Positions 36,142 through 47,185 of a DNA stretch of 64,000 nucleotides are shown piece by piece. Positions within the stretch are counted from its first letter, which is position 1; each line of letters begins with the position of its first letter. This stretch comes from Anaerolineae bacterium (lineage in GTDB: Bacteria > Chloroflexota > Anaerolineae > Aggregatilineales > Phototrophicaceae), in NCBI GenBank assembly GCA_022822305.1, contig JAJEBY010000003.1, positions 1 to 64,000 of the forward strand. Direction: 5' to 3'. The notes under the pieces were generated by a model. That model was not told the DNA's origin. It did not search any database and saw only the letters and a list, made by a program, of their open reading frames with translations. The translations under genes and the position numbers were made by a program.

Positions 36142-37311
36142 ATGCAGTCTGTTCTCACACGACGCGCGCTAGCGCTCGTTGTCATCAGCTTGTTTGTCCT
36201 GGGCATTGTCGCCGTCTATGGCGGCGTGGCAAACCTGGCGCAAGAAGAAACCTGCTCGCCCAACAACCTGAACACCCGCAACTGGTCGACCGACTTCTGC
36301 AACAACAATGTCGATTTCGCGGAGATCCTGGTCGGCAATCCGGTCAAAAACGGGATCCCGTCTCTGCTAGATCCGCGCCTTGAATCTGTGGACGACGCGG
36401 CCACTTGGCTCAGTGATCGCTCGCCTGTCATCGCGCTGGAGATTGACGGCGAGGCGCGCGCCTATCCGCAGGCGATTCTGATGTGGCACGAGATCGCCAA
36501 CGATGTAGTCGCCGATGTGCCGGTAGCCGTGACGTTCTGTCCGCTTTGCAATAGCTCGATCACCTTTGACCGCCGCGTCGACGATGCGGTGCTGGATTTC
36601 GGCGTGAGCGGATTTCTGCGCAATAGCGACCTGGTCATGTACGACCGGCAAACGGAAACCTGGTGGCAGCAGCTGACGGGAGAGGGTCTCGCCGGGGACT
36701 ATGCCGGCATTCTGCTCGATATCGTACCCTCGCAGGTGATCAGCTTCGGCAGTTTCGCCCAACGCTATCCGGATGGTACCGTGCTGTCGCGCGAGACTGG
36801 CTACAACCGGCGTTACGGCACCAATCCCTACGCGAATTACGACAGCAATCCGGGCCGACCCTTCCTGTTCCGCGGTGAAACGGATCCGCGGCTGCCCTCG
36901 CCCGTTGATCACGTATTGGCGGCTATCGTTGACGACATTCCCGTCGCCTATCCATTCTCCGTTTTGCGCGAGCAAATGGTGGTCAATGATGTGATTGGCG
37001 CATCAGCCGTCGCTGTTTTCTTCCAGCCCGGCGTGGCAAGCGCATTGGGCGATACCGTGATCGACAATGCCGCGGATTTGGGCACGGCCGGGTTGTACGT
37101 TTCTGCTGTTGATGGCGAAACGCTAAGCTTCACCGCCAACGATGACGGTACCTTCAGTGACGAGCAGACGGGCTCGATCTGGAATGCCTTTGGCGAAGCC
37201 ATTGCGGGTGAGCTGGAAGGCGCCGAATTGGAATGGATCAACGCCTTCCCGCATTTCTGGTTCGCCTGGGCGGCCTTTCATCCCGAAACGCAAGTGTTCG
37301 GCCTACCATAA
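36142..37311 (+). CDS. DUF3179 protein, paralogue 1
   Basis: A 389-aa exported protein. A hydrophobic N-terminal segment (ALALVVISLFVLGIVAVYGG) acts as signal or anchor. The DUF3179 core has AYPQAILMWHEIANDVV, TFCPLCNSS near residue 132 (two Cys), FGVSGFLRNSDLVMYD and WWQQLTGE; it ends FPHFWFAWAAFHP. The function of DUF3179 is unknown; the conserved CPLC pair could bind metal or heme or do thiol chemistry. ATG 36142 has GGAAGGAAG upstream. Two related genes follow on the same strand. Confidence 0.87.
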   Translation: MQSVLTRRALALVVISLFVLGIVAVYGGVANLAQEETCSPNNLNTRNWSTDFCNNNVDFAEILVGNPVKNGIPSLLDPRLESVDDAATWLSDRSPVIALEIDGEARAYPQAILMWHEIANDVVADVPVAVTFCPLCNSSITFDRRVDDAVLDFGVSGFLRNSDLVMYDRQTETWWQQLTGEGLAGDYAGILLDIVPSQVISFGSFAQRYPDGTVLSRETGYNRRYGTNPYANYDSNPGRPFLFRGETDPRLPSPVDHVLAAIVDDIPVAYPFSVLREQMVVNDVIGASAVAVFFQPGVASALGDTVIDNAADLGTAGLYVSAVDGETLSFTANDDGTFSDEQTGSIWNAFGEAIAGELEGAELEWINAFPHFWFAWAAFHPETQVFGLP

Positions 37312-37383
37312 CGAATTGAGAATTCGTTACTCACCTGGCGGATACGGTCAGTTGCGTATCATTTAGCAGGGGAAAGCGGTGCG

Positions 37384-38499
37384 ATGAAGCTACGCGGAAG
37401 ACGATTCACCGATTTCCTCTATCCCGCCCTGATCATAATCGCATTCATCCTGCTGGGGCGCGGACTCTTTAACACAACGCGGAACGGCTGGAAAACGGAC
37501 TTCAGCAATACTGCGATTGACCTGGACGAGGTCATTTCCGGCGGTGTTCCGCGCGATGGCATCCCACCGATCGATAATCCGCAATTCTTGCCCGTAGCGC
37601 AAGTGGACGACTTGTCGCCACAGTCACCGGTTATCTCTATTGATATTGACGGCGATGCGCGCGCCTATCCGCTGGAGGTCTTGACTAGCCACGAGATCGT
37701 CAACGATGTGGTTGGAGAGCTACCGGTCGTGGTTACTTTCTGTCCGCTCTGCAACAGCGGGATAGTTTATGAACGGCGCGTGGACGGCATGGCGCTGCGC
37801 TTTGGCGTTTCAGGCAATCTGCGCCACAGCGATCTCATTATGTGGGACGACCAAAGCGAATCCTGGTGGCAGCAGCTCACCGGCGAAGCCATAGTCGGAC
37901 ATTATCGCGGCCAGCAATTGACGATGGTTACATCGCAAATGGTCAGCTTTGATGTCTTCCGCCAACGCTATCCCCAGGGCAAGGCGCTGCGGGGACCGGG
38001 CGGCGGTTACGGTTACAATCCTTATGTCGGCTACGACAGCAGCGCCGAACCGTTCCTGTTTAAGGGACCGGTGGACAGCCGCTTGTTCGCCACGGAACGA
38101 GTGTTGGCAGCCAACTTGGGGGGACAGCCGGTCGCCTACAGTTTCGGGGCGTTGCGGCAACGCAGAGTTGTCAACGACCGGGTCAATGCTACAGACATCG
38201 TGATTCTCTGGCAGCCGGGCGCTTCCAGCGCGCTGGACGCGGGCGACATCGATTCTTCGAAGGATGTCGGCATGGCGCTGATGTACGACCGTCGACTGCC
38301 CAACGGCGATGTTGTGAGTTTTCGATACGAGTCCGATGGGTTCGTGGACGACCAGACCAGGAGCCGCTGGAATATCTGGGGTGAAGCGACCGTGGGTCCC
38401 CTGGCCGGGACGAGACTGAAACAGCTGCATGCCTATCCTCATTTCTGGTTTGCCTGGGCCGCCTTCTATCCGGAGACGAGCGTAGTACTACCAAGTTAA
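37384..38499 (+). CDS. DUF3179 protein, paralogue 2
   Basis: A 371-aa paralogue of the preceding protein. An N-terminal membrane helix (residues ~12-30) precedes the DUF3179 core with TFCPLCNSG near 119, FGVSGNLRHSDLIMWDD and WWQQLTGEAI, closing with FPHFWFAWAAF-like YPHFWFAWAAFYP. GGGGAAAG lies before the ATG. It is 72 nt from paralogue 1, probably in the same transcript. Confidence 0.87.
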   Translation: MKLRGRRFTDFLYPALIIIAFILLGRGLFNTTRNGWKTDFSNTAIDLDEVISGGVPRDGIPPIDNPQFLPVAQVDDLSPQSPVISIDIDGDARAYPLEVLTSHEIVNDVVGELPVVVTFCPLCNSGIVYERRVDGMALRFGVSGNLRHSDLIMWDDQSESWWQQLTGEAIVGHYRGQQLTMVTSQMVSFDVFRQRYPQGKALRGPGGGYGYNPYVGYDSSAEPFLFKGPVDSRLFATERVLAANLGGQPVAYSFGALRQRRVVNDRVNATDIVILWQPGASSALDAGDIDSSKDVGMALMYDRRLPNGDVVSFRYESDGFVDDQTRSRWNIWGEATVGPLAGTRLKQLHAYPHFWFAWAAFYPETSVVLPS

Positions 38500-38536
38500 T
38501 CATGCGAAAAGGTGGAGGTTTGGACATGGTATAGAC

Positions 38537-38562
38537 GGGCGAGCCAGCGGCTCGCCCCTACA
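38537..38562. repeat. REP-like hairpin, GGGCG family
   Basis: Perfect 9-bp arms GGGCGAGCC / GGCTCGCCC with an AGC loop, followed by CTACA. It lies between DUF3179 paralogues 2 and 3. Confidence 0.85.
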
Positions 38563-38683
38563 CAGCTTGTCCGCCATTTTGGAGATTTCTCACAGAATAC
38601 CGGCAGCCCTCGTCATTTGCCTTCAACTGCTTTGTGCGGGCGCCAAGCGATTTCTATCCAACACAAGATAGGGGAACATAGAC

Positions 38684-39838
38684 ATGTACAAATTGCTCAA
38701 GCTTCTGCCAATCCTCATGATTTTCATCATCGCCGCCCTGCCGGCACAAGCTCAACTCAGCTGCGAATCGCCGCCGGCGCCCTTTGATCGACCGGAAACG
38801 CTGGAGAATTGGCAAATGGTCTGGAATCTGATGGATGTCTGCCGCCATCAGGAGGGCGTCTTCGGCGAGATAATCTCCGGCGGCGTCGGACGCGACGGCA
38901 TACCGCCAATTGACAATCCCGCCTTTGACGATTTCGCAACCGCGGATCTTTGGCTGGAAGCGGCGTCGCCGGTCATCGCTGTCGACGTTGAGGGCATCGC
39001 CCGCGCCTATCCATTGGCCATCCTGACTCGGCACGAGATTGCCAACGATACGATCAGCGAGCTTCCCATCGCGGTGACGTTCTGCCCGCTCTGCAACAGC
39101 GCCATCGTGTTCGATCGACGCGTGGATGACTCGACCCTGCGATTCGGCGTCAGCGGTCTCTTGCGCAATAGCGACTTGATCATGTGGGACGATGTCACGC
39201 AAACGCTTTGGCAGCAGCTCACGGGAGAAGGCATCGTCGGAACGCATACCGACAGGCTGCTCGATATTGTGCCTTCACAGCTGGTGGGTTATGGCGCTTT
39301 CAAAGCACAATATCCGCATGGCGAAGTGTTGTCCACCGGCGGACGCTTCTATGGCAGCAATCCCTATGTCGGCTACGACAGCAGCGCGCGCCCCTTCTTG
39401 TTCCGCGGTGAGGCGGACCCGCGCTTGTCCGCCACAGCGCGCGTGCTGGGCGTGAATCTGGGCGATGTGCAGATGGCTTATCCCTTCACGGCGCTCAGCG
39501 AACAGATGGTGATCAACGACAGCATCGCCGATGTGCCGGTCGTGGCAATCTGGCAGCCCGGCGCTTTCAGCGCTTTGGACGCCTCCAACATCAACGCCTC
39601 GCGCGATGTTGGCATGGCTGGATTGTTTGAGCGTACGGTCGATGGGCGGATTCTCAGCTTCCGGGCGGAGGAAGGCGTCATCCTCGATGAAGCGACCGGC
39701 AGCAGCTGGAATGTCTTTGGCACGGCGACCGCCGGCGAACTAGCGGGAACGCAGCTGCGCGCCCTGGACGCCTTCCCGCATTTCTGGTTCGCCTGGGCGG
39801 CCTTCTATCCGGATACGCTGCTCTACGGCGAGGACTAG
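38684..39838 (+). CDS. DUF3179 protein, paralogue 3
   Basis: A 384-aa exported DUF3179 protein. The signal peptide LLKLLPILMIFIIAALPAQA ends with a likely signal-peptidase site after AQA. The core carries TFCPLCNSA near 133, FGVSGLLRNSDLIMWDD and LWQQLTGEGIV, and the end FPHFWFAWAAFYPD. It has AGGGGAA upstream. It is separated from paralogue 2 by a REP hairpin, so it may have its own promoter. Confidence 0.87.
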   Translation: MYKLLKLLPILMIFIIAALPAQAQLSCESPPAPFDRPETLENWQMVWNLMDVCRHQEGVFGEIISGGVGRDGIPPIDNPAFDDFATADLWLEAASPVIAVDVEGIARAYPLAILTRHEIANDTISELPIAVTFCPLCNSAIVFDRRVDDSTLRFGVSGLLRNSDLIMWDDVTQTLWQQLTGEGIVGTHTDRLLDIVPSQLVGYGAFKAQYPHGEVLSTGGRFYGSNPYVGYDSSARPFLFRGEADPRLSATARVLGVNLGDVQMAYPFTALSEQMVINDSIADVPVVAIWQPGAFSALDASNINASRDVGMAGLFERTVDGRILSFRAEEGVILDEATGSSWNVFGTATAGELAGTQLRALDAFPHFWFAWAAFYPDTLLYGED

Positions 39839-39858
39839 GCTTGCGCCTCAAGTGAAGC

Positions 39859-39885
39859 GGGCGACCCAGTGGGTCGCCCCTGCAT
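39859..39885. repeat. REP-like hairpin, GGGCG family
   Basis: Perfect 9-bp arms GGGCGACCC / GGGTCGCCC around AGT, followed by CTGCATTTTT. It sits between convergent genes and could also act as a weak terminator for the DUF3179 genes. Confidence 0.85.
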
Positions 39886-39934
39886 TTTTCAACAGTTGCT
39901 GCCGACGTTTGGAACCTGCTGAGCTGCCGGCGAC

Positions 39935-40705
39935 CTACAGAATCTGATCGAGGAATTCCTGCGTGCGCGGGTGGTGTTCGATATCGGGGCTGAAGAAGTT
40001 TTCCGGCGGACCCTGTTCGACAATGCGCCCCATATCCATGAAGATGATGCGGTCGGCCACTTCGCGCGCGAAGCCCATCTCGTGCGTGACAACTAACATG
40101 GTCATGCCGCTCTCCGCCAGTTCCTTCATCACATCGAGGACTTCCTTGATCATTTCGGGATCGAGGGCGGAGGTCGGTTCGTCAAAGAGCATGATCTTCG
40201 GCTCCATGGCCAGCGCCCGCGCAATCGCCACGCGCTGCTGCTGGCCACCGGAAAGCTGACCGGGATACTTAAAAGCCTGCTCCGGAATGCCGACGCGCTC
40301 CAGCAGTTCCATCGCGCGTTGTTCCGCTCGATCGCGCGCCCAGTGGCGCACCTTCATCGGCGCCAGCGAGATATTGTCCATGACGGTCAAATGCGGGAAG
40401 AGATTGAATTGCTGGAAGACCATGCCCGTTTCGCGTCTGATGTCGGCGATATTCTGCACATCGTGGCTGAGCTCGATGCCATCGACAATGATGGTGCCGT
40501 CCTGATGTTCTTCCAGGCGATTGATGCAGCGTATGAAGGTCGATTTTCCGGAACCGGAGGGGCCAATGATCACCAGAACTTCTTGCGGCATGACCTCGAG
40601 CGAGAGGTTGCGCAGCACGTGAAAATCGCCGAACCATTTATTCATCTCGCGACAGACGATAACCGGCTCCTCGCCCGCCATAACTTGTTTTGCGCTGTCT
40701 TCCAT
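39935..40705 (-). CDS. aapP: Amino-acid ABC transporter ATPase
   Basis: A 256-aa polar-amino-acid ATPase of the GlnQ/AapP group: Walker [11 protein letters not shown]-loop FQQFNLFPH, signature [16 protein letters not shown], Walker B IMLFDEP and switch His in VVTHEMGF. It powers the AapQM permease pair encoded upstream. The ATG has GAGGGGAA before it and lies 68 nt after aapM. It is the last gene of the aapJQMP operon. Confidence 0.93.
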   Translation of the reverse strand: MEDSAKQVMAGEEPVIVCREMNKWFGDFHVLRNLSLEVMPQEVLVIIGPSGSGKSTFIRCINRLEEHQDGTIIVDGIELSHDVQNIADIRRETGMVFQQFNLFPHLTVMDNISLAPMKVRHWARDRAEQRAMELLERVGIPEQAFKYPGQLSGGQQQRVAIARALAMEPKIMLFDEPTSALDPEMIKEVLDVMKELAESGMTMLVVTHEMGFAREVADRIIFMDMGRIVEQGPPENFFSPDIEHHPRTQEFLDQIL

Positions 40706-40773
40706 GGTTGTTCCCCTCGATTGCGCGCTTCCGTCAGACTGCTGGACGACGGATAGCGCTCCGCCTAGACCGT

Positions 40774-43700
40774 CTACAATCGCTGTGCTCGCGCCGCGCC
40801 GGAACCGGTCGCCTCAACGCGTCGGCTGATGTAGGACATGATGTAACTGAATACGAAGAAGATGATGGCGACGTACAGGAAGGTCTCCTGACGCCTCTGG
40901 ACAAATTCCGGCTGCGCGACCACGCGCACGGCGATGCCGACAATTTCCGCCAAGCCGACGATGAATACCAGCGACGTATCTTTGAAGAGTGAAATGAATT
41001 GCCCGACCAAGGCCGGGATCACCGCGCGCAAGGCCTGTGGCAGCAGAATGTACAAGGTGGTTTGCCAGCCCGATAGACCGATGGCTTGCGCCGCTTCGGT
41101 CTGTCCGACATCGAGTGATTGCAGGCCGCCGCGCACATTCTCCGCCAGATAGGCCGCGCTAAACATAGTGATGCCCACCCAGGCGCGGACGGCGTTTTCA
41201 ATAGTCGCCAAAGACGGGTCAATCAGCGGAACCAGCAAGACTGCCATGAACAGAATTGTAATCAGCGGCACGCCGCGAACCGTCTCGATATATAGCACAC
41301 AGGCGTATTTCACGACCGACAGATTGCTGCGCCTGCCCAATGCCAGCGCCAGACCAATCGGGAAGGAGGCGCCGATGCCGAGTATAGTCAATTGCATGGT
41401 CAGCATCAGGCCGCCCCAAAGTCGCTTGTCGGACAGCGGGAACAGATCGGCCGCGGGCGTCTGCAGAACGCCTTGCGCCTCAAGACCAAGCACGAAGCTT
41501 GGAACAATCAGCAATGCGGCGAGCCATACGACTGCCGCAGCGCCCAGCGCATGGAGCGGGAATCGTTGCAGCAGGGACGCGCCGATCTGGTCCGGGATCT
41601 TGCGCAAATTGCCTTGCGCGTTTTCACCGCGTTTGAATGCGAGGGCGCCGGCTACCAGCCAGATCGTGAAATAGATGGCCGACCAATGATCGGCGGATGT
41701 CCAGGTTTGCATCCACAGCAGCGTCAACAATAGCAAACCGATAATGATGCGATTGCTGGTCCAGCGCAGCATGCCGCTGAAAAACATCCAGCCCAGCCAC
41801 AGAATCATCGCAATGGCGACCAATAGCGTAACCGCCGGATCCGCCGCGTCCGCGACCAGATTGGTATCGATCAAAATGAATATGACGGAGAGGCACGAGG
41901 CCAAGTAGCCGACGCGAATGACGTTAGCCGGCAAGCTGTTCCGCCGCAAGAATCCGAAGGCGCCGAGTCCCACGCCGACAACAGCCAAGGCCAGCCAAAT
42001 CATCAGCGATTCCAGGGGCGCTTGATTCCAGCCGTCCCATACGACATTTATGATCGAACCTTGCGCCAGCTGCAGGAAGAAACCGCCTATCAACAGTCCG
42101 TAGCCAATCGCGCCGTTGTAGTTGACGCCGATCAGATACATCAGCAGCAGCCACATCACGCCGCCGACGATGCTGCCGAGCGCGGCGCCGGACAATCCGC
42201 CCACGCCGGAAGCGAAAACGAACATTATGAAAGGATAGGCGCTCCAGCCATAAGTCAGCAGTCGAGATATTGGCGCTTCCGTGTCTTCTCCGTGATTCGT
42301 CTGCGTCAACCAATCTTCCATTCGCCGCGCCATAGCCACTGCGCCGAAAGCCGCAACCAGCCGCAGCGCCAGTGCCAGCAGGCCGGTCACGGCTGCGTTG
42401 GGACCATCCAGAAGCGCGAAATAGGCCAGTAGAATCAGCAGCGGCGCGGCCGACCAGGCCAGTACAACGGCTCGGCTCCGGTTACTGGTGAAGTTCGTGT
42501 TTTCCCCGCGCAGATGAGCCAGCGCCCGGCCCAACGCGTATCCCCAAACCACCGCGATAAAGCAGGGCAACAGCAAGCGTTCGACTTGCTCAAAAAACAA
42601 GGGGATGAAGTGCGCCAGATAAACTTGAAGACTACGCAGGCCGCGGAACTGGTTGTCAATCAGCGCCAGCATGGGCGCGGGTTTCCCATCAATCTGCGGG
42701 CGCAAGCCGAAGATTTCCAATTCGTTGTCGGTGATGCGCACAAATTGGGATTCGCTGGCGCTCAGCGTCCGCTCGACTATCGGATACAAACCGCCCACAC
42801 GCAGGAGCGTGCTGCCTTCTTCGCCTTCCGCAGCTGTCTTGGACAAGATATACCAGCCGTCGCTGGGGATCTCGTAGCTGACCTGCTCGCCGGCCGCGGT
42901 CAGGACGCCTTCCGCCAGCACATCCATCGTCGTGGCATCGCGAATAGCAACTTGCTGAGGCGTCCGGCCCAGTTCATAGACTTCAACCACCGATTGGGGC
43001 GTCAGCAGGCGGACGAATATCTCGCGCAAGAACTCGGCTTCCCATGCGCTCGGCTCGATTAATTCTTCGTCGTCATCCGGTTGATCGCGCTCGCCGATCA
43101 GATCCTCGGACAAGTGCAGGATCAGCAACTCGCCCAAATCTTCAATATATTCGCTGGCCAGCGTCTTATCCGTCAGCGCCGCGACTGCAGCGCGCAGATC
43201 GTCGGTCATCGCATCTTCAGACGTCAGATTCGCGGCGGCATCTTGAGCCGCGCGAATGGCATCCAGGATGGCTTGATCGCGTTCATCCAAGGCGCGGGCA
43301 GCGTCGCGCAGTCGACTCTGCCAAACCTTAAGTTCGCCGATGGAAGCGCCGGAAGCGGCCAATCGATCGCCCACATATGCAATGACCCTGGTGGTCGACG
43401 ATTCCATGTCGCTGGTGCGGGTGAAGGTGCGGATGGCCTCGCGCATGCGTTCTTCGGATGGTTCGGTCAGCTCCCGACTGATCATGCGGTCAAAGGCTTC
43501 ACCGGCTTCCGCCTGCCGATCGAGTCGATTCTGGGCGGCGTTCGCCAGTGCGTTGGCCGCCCGGTCGGAAAAGCCAGCCAGGTTGCGCAGGGTTTCGATA
43601 TCCGCCACTTCGTCCGCCGCCATCTCCAGCGTGACCAGGTCGCCAGCCTGGGCGATAAAGGCCAGATCTTGCTGCGGCGTCAAAGTGGATGCGCGGTCGA

Positions 43701-44175
43701 TAATATCGATGTTGCCGGCTGTCAAATATGATTTTGGCTGCGCCAGGCTGGCATCAATCAATGGCGGCAGCACGATGACTACAGTCAAAGTGGCGAGCGC
43801 GATGATGGTCAAGCCGCGCAGGGCCCCGCGCGCCCAAGCCGAAAAACTGACGCCGGTCAGCACAGCCGCGATCAGCACCGCAATCGCCAGGCGCCATTCA
43901 AAGGCCCGTTCGAAGCGGTCCATCATGAATAGCCGCTGGTTGTTGATGATGGTAAACCAGTTGGCGGACCGAATCGCCCAATCGAAGAATCCGATGATCA
44001 GCACGAGCACCAGCAGCGTCGCCACGATAGTGACAACGATATCCGCCGGCGATCCAAACAGATTCTGGCGCAGCCAGGCCGGCACGCCAACCTCGAGGGT
44101 CGGCGGCGGCTTGGCGGGTTCGTCCTCATAGTTGATGACGGTTTGCGAGGCGTCAACCGGTTTGTATTCCGACAT
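40774..44175 (-). CDS. aapM: Amino-acid ABC transporter permease AapM-like, giant form
   Basis: A 1133-aa protein. Only the last ~230 residues are the HisM/AapM permease domain ([20 protein letters not shown], then [20 protein letters not shown], the EAA loop). Ordinary AapM has about 380 residues. The N-terminal extension has early membrane helices, a ~350-residue mostly soluble acidic segment (residues ~150-510) and a block of many more helices (about 530-880). The sequence shows no frame break. It follows aapQ by 7 nt, so it is part of the operon. The role of the extension is unknown. Confidence 0.85.
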   Translation of the reverse strand: MSEYKPVDASQTVINYEDEPAKPPPTLEVGVPAWLRQNLFGSPADIVVTIVATLLVLVLIIGFFDWAIRSANWFTIINNQRLFMMDRFERAFEWRLAIAVLIAAVLTGVSFSAWARGALRGLTIIALATLTVVIVLPPLIDASLAQPKSYLTAGNIDIIDRASTLTPQQDLAFIAQAGDLVTLEMAADEVADIETLRNLAGFSDRAANALANAAQNRLDRQAEAGEAFDRMISRELTEPSEERMREAIRTFTRTSDMESSTTRVIAYVGDRLAASGASIGELKVWQSRLRDAARALDERDQAILDAIRAAQDAAANLTSEDAMTDDLRAAVAALTDKTLASEYIEDLGELLILHLSEDLIGERDQPDDDEELIEPSAWEAEFLREIFVRLLTPQSVVEVYELGRTPQQVAIRDATTMDVLAEGVLTAAGEQVSYEIPSDGWYILSKTAAEGEEGSTLLRVGGLYPIVERTLSASESQFVRITDNELEIFGLRPQIDGKPAPMLALIDNQFRGLRSLQVYLAHFIPLFFEQVERLLLPCFIAVVWGYALGRALAHLRGENTNFTSNRSRAVVLAWSAAPLLILLAYFALLDGPNAAVTGLLALALRLVAAFGAVAMARRMEDWLTQTNHGEDTEAPISRLLTYGWSAYPFIMFVFASGVGGLSGAALGSIVGGVMWLLLMYLIGVNYNGAIGYGLLIGGFFLQLAQGSIINVVWDGWNQAPLESLMIWLALAVVGVGLGAFGFLRRNSLPANVIRVGYLASCLSVIFILIDTNLVADAADPAVTLLVAIAMILWLGWMFFSGMLRWTSNRIIIGLLLLTLLWMQTWTSADHWSAIYFTIWLVAGALAFKRGENAQGNLRKIPDQIGASLLQRFPLHALGAAAVVWLAALLIVPSFVLGLEAQGVLQTPAADLFPLSDKRLWGGLMLTMQLTILGIGASFPIGLALALGRRSNLSVVKYACVLYIETVRGVPLITILFMAVLLVPLIDPSLATIENAVRAWVGITMFSAAYLAENVRGGLQSLDVGQTEAAQAIGLSGWQTTLYILLPQALRAVIPALVGQFISLFKDTSLVFIVGLAEIVGIAVRVVAQPEFVQRRQETFLYVAIIFFVFSYIMSYISRRVEATGSGAARAQRL

Positions 44176-44182
44176 TGCGCAG

Positions 44183-45697
44183 CTACCTCGTCACCAGCTG
44201 AAAGCGCTGATTGACCAGATTCATGCCCAGCGAAATGGTCAGGCTGATCGACAGATAGGCGAGCATGATCATTATTATGCCCGTGACCGACTGTCCGGAC
44301 TGATTGATGATGGTATTGGTCACTTGAAAGATATCGGTATAGGCGACGGCGATGGCGAGACTGGAGTTCTTGGCCAGGTTCAAGTACTGATTGCCCATCG
44401 GCGGAATGATGACGCGCAGCGCCTGCGGCAATATGATCAAGCGCAGCATCTCGCCCTGGGATATGCCGAGCGCGCGCGATGCTTCCAGCTGGCCCTTGGG
44501 AACCGCCTGTATGCCCGCGCGAACGATTTCAGCGATGAACGCCGAGGTATAGACAACCAAGCCGAGAAAGACCGCCAAATACGATGGCGAAATCTCGATG
44601 CCGGTTTCAATGTTGCGCCCGCGGCGATCCAGTGTCGGCGGGCGGAAAATCAGCGGTTGCCGCGTGAAGGCCAATTCCTGCTCGATCGTTAACAGGCCGG
44701 ATTCGAACGCGTCTTCGTATTCCATCTCGACAACGCGGTCGTCGTCTTCATCGACCACGGAAATGATCGAAGGCGTTGGACGCATGCCAACGATGATCCA
44801 GCCCAGCAAGGCGAAGCCAATGACTGCCGTCATGGTGTAACTCGTGCGCGGGAAGGGCCGCCCGGTGGATTCGGTGAGGAAACCGAAGTAGCGCCACAAC
44901 GCGGCTGCCGCGACGATGCCGATCACGACGAAGACCATCCAGATGCCGAACGACGCCGACGGGATAAGCTCGAAGATGGCGACGCCTTTGATGCTGATGT
45001 AGATACCGGGACGAAATTCGATGGGACTGCCCGAACCCACAAGAACAATGCCAAGCAAGTTCACCAGCAGAACAATGGTGATTCCGCCTTGCCGCACGCG
45101 CGTGCGCCAGATGGGATTGCGCATGCCGCCGGTGTATTGCCAAATGAACAATATGATCACGAGTGATAACGCGTACTGCAGCAACGGCAAACTGCGGATG
45201 CCCTCTTGCGGAAAGGCGAAAGCTTCTTGTTGGGTCGGCAGCGCAAAGATGGCGACGAAGAACCAGGCGAAAATCTGCAGCAGCACCGGTGTATTGCGCA
45301 ATACCTCAACGTAGGCGCGCGACAAAGTACGAAGCAGGAAATTGCTGCTCAAAAGAAAGATGCCGACCAGCACGCCGATGAGGGTAGTCGCCAACAGACC
45401 GAGCGAAACGACGCGGATCGTGTTGACGAATCCGACGCGGAAGGCATCAATATAACGGTCGCTGGAGGAATAATCGCCGGAATCAGCGATTCCAAATCCG
45501 GCGCGATTCTGCAAAAACTCGAAATTCGGCGTCTGGTTGGTCGCATCGAGCGCCGTATTGATGCGTGTGCTTAGGTTGTTCATCAGCAGCACGACAATAA
45601 CAAGAAACGCCAACTGGGCGACGCCCTTGAGAATGCGCGCGTCCCGGAAGACTGCCGGCAGCACATTTTGCGTGGTCGTCTCAACTGGCGCCTGCAC
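44183..45697 (-). CDS. aapQ: Amino-acid ABC transporter permease AapQ-like
   Basis: A 504-aa permease. AapQ features are NTIRVVSLGLLATTLIGVLV after a periplasmic loop, YVEVLRNTPVLLQIFAWFFV, and near the end EASRALGISQGEMLRLIILP, the EAA loop. An N-terminal membrane helix and a long middle insertion are typical of AapQ. GTG 45697 is chosen: AGGAG lies six bases upstream; a TTG at 45733 is also possible. It pairs with AapM. Confidence 0.9.
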   Translation of the reverse strand: MQAPVETTTQNVLPAVFRDARILKGVAQLAFLVIVVLLMNNLSTRINTALDATNQTPNFEFLQNRAGFGIADSGDYSSSDRYIDAFRVGFVNTIRVVSLGLLATTLIGVLVGIFLLSSNFLLRTLSRAYVEVLRNTPVLLQIFAWFFVAIFALPTQQEAFAFPQEGIRSLPLLQYALSLVIILFIWQYTGGMRNPIWRTRVRQGGITIVLLVNLLGIVLVGSGSPIEFRPGIYISIKGVAIFELIPSASFGIWMVFVVIGIVAAAALWRYFGFLTESTGRPFPRTSYTMTAVIGFALLGWIIVGMRPTPSIISVVDEDDDRVVEMEYEDAFESGLLTIEQELAFTRQPLIFRPPTLDRRGRNIETGIEISPSYLAVFLGLVVYTSAFIAEIVRAGIQAVPKGQLEASRALGISQGEMLRLIILPQALRVIIPPMGNQYLNLAKNSSLAIAVAYTDIFQVTNTIINQSGQSVTGIIMIMLAYLSISLTISLGMNLVNQRFQLVTR

Positions 45698-45850
45698 GGA
45701 TTGCTCCTGTGAATCCACACGCGCCCCGCTCAATTGCGGAGACCGTTGCCTAATTGTAAACAGGACTTGTCATTCTGACAAATCCTGGGTGCATTCGCAA
45801 ACGATTGAATCTGTTACGACCGTAACGATTTTGGACGCGGGGGTCAAAAC

Positions 45851-45892
45851 AAAAGAAAACGGGATGCGCAATCCGAAGCGCGCGACATCCCG
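45851..45892 (-). terminator. Terminator/attenuator between aapJ and aapQ
   Basis: On the minus strand CGGGATG / CATCCCG encloses a GC-rich inner loop and is followed by TTTTCTTTTGTTTT. Placed between the binding-protein gene and the permeases, it would let only part of the transcription continue, giving excess binding protein. Confidence 0.7.
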
Positions 45893-45925
45893 TCCATGTC
45901 TTGCAATGGCTAGCTTGCCAACGAT

Positions 45926-46963
45926 TTAACGGAAGGGCGGAGCATAGAGCAGGCCGCCGTCCGTCCATAGCGCGTTCACGCCACGTTCGAGACCAAAGAT
46001 GGTATCGGGACCGAGGTTGCGATCATAGATTTCGGCATAGTTCCCGACCTGAGTGATGACATCAACCATGAACTCATCGTTGATGCCGAAGTATTCGCCG
46101 GCGACGTTGTCGCCCAGACCCAGGAAACGACCGATGCCGGGATCTTCGCTATTCATGTAGTCGCCGATGTTCATGCTGTCGATGCCGAATTCCTCAGCCG
46201 TAAACAGGCCCCAGACGGTCCAGCGGATAATGTCAGCGAAGAGCGCGTCGCTTTGCGGGCTGACGGGACCGAGCGGTTCCTTGCTGATGACATCGGGCAG
46301 AATCAAGTGGGCGGCGGGATCAGCCGAGGTGGCCTTGCGCGATACCAGGCTGCTGACATCGCTGGTGAAAGCGTCGCAGGCGCCGGCTTCGTAGGCGTCC
46401 ATAATGGCATCGAAGTCCTGGAAGGTATTCAGTTCCCAGTCGGCATCCAGCTTCTCGGCCTGATCGGTAATGTTCAACTCGGTGGTAGTGCCGGCCGTGG
46501 CGCACATGGTCACGGTTTCTCCGGCCAGCTCGGCCAGATTGGTGACGCCGAACTCAACTTTAACCATGATGCCTTGACCATCGTAGAAGGTGGTGGGAGC
46601 AAAGGTAGCGCCCCATTCGGTGTCGCGGCTGAGAGTCCAGGTCGTGTTTCTGCTGAGCATATCGATCTCGCCGCCAGCCAGAGCGGTCGGGCGCTCGGCA
46701 GCAGTCAAGGGCCGGAATGCCACTGCGTTGGCGTCGCCGAGGATGGCGGCCGCTACGGCGCGGCAAACATCAACATCAAAGCCCTCGAAATCGCCAGCGT
46801 CATTTTGCGTACCGAATCCGGGCAGAACCGTGTTCACGCCACAAATCAGTTCGCCGCGATCTTGAATGCGCTCCAGAATATGACCATCTTGCGCGAAAGC
46901 GAGACCACCGCCGATGGCAAACAAGGTAACCACTAGCATTGCTGCAATTGCGAGCCGCTTCAT
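45926..46963 (-). CDS. aapJ: Amino-acid ABC transporter substrate-binding protein
   Basis: A 345-aa AapJ-type solute-binding protein. The signal peptide (MKRLAIAAMLVVTLFAIGGG, cleavage near AFA-QD) is followed by RGELICGVNTVLPGFGTQND, FEGFDVDVCRAVAAAILGD and, later, CDAFTSDVSSLVSRK, all typical of general amino-acid binding proteins. ATG 46963 has GGAGGAAG at good spacing. First gene of the aapJQMP operon. Confidence 0.93.
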   Translation of the reverse strand: MKRLAIAAMLVVTLFAIGGGLAFAQDGHILERIQDRGELICGVNTVLPGFGTQNDAGDFEGFDVDVCRAVAAAILGDANAVAFRPLTAAERPTALAGGEIDMLSRNTTWTLSRDTEWGATFAPTTFYDGQGIMVKVEFGVTNLAELAGETVTMCATAGTTTELNITDQAEKLDADWELNTFQDFDAIMDAYEAGACDAFTSDVSSLVSRKATSADPAAHLILPDVISKEPLGPVSPQSDALFADIIRWTVWGLFTAEEFGIDSMNIGDYMNSEDPGIGRFLGLGDNVAGEYFGINDEFMVDVITQVGNYAEIYDRNLGPDTIFGLERGVNALWTDGGLLYAPPFR

Positions 46964-47185
46964 ATTTGCACTTCCTCCCTCTATGGATTTAGACAAGCGA
47001 AACTAACAAGCCGCCGCGCACGGCGCATGCGTCAATGCGCTAGCGCCGTTGCATCGGACATTATTAGTGTAAATCAATTACAAAAAATTGCCAACACCGA
47101 AGGCGATGAAAAACGCAAAAACAGCCATGCAGCCCAGCATGTATGGCTCGAAAGTCCTGCTATAACAATCTGGATAACGTGGCGT

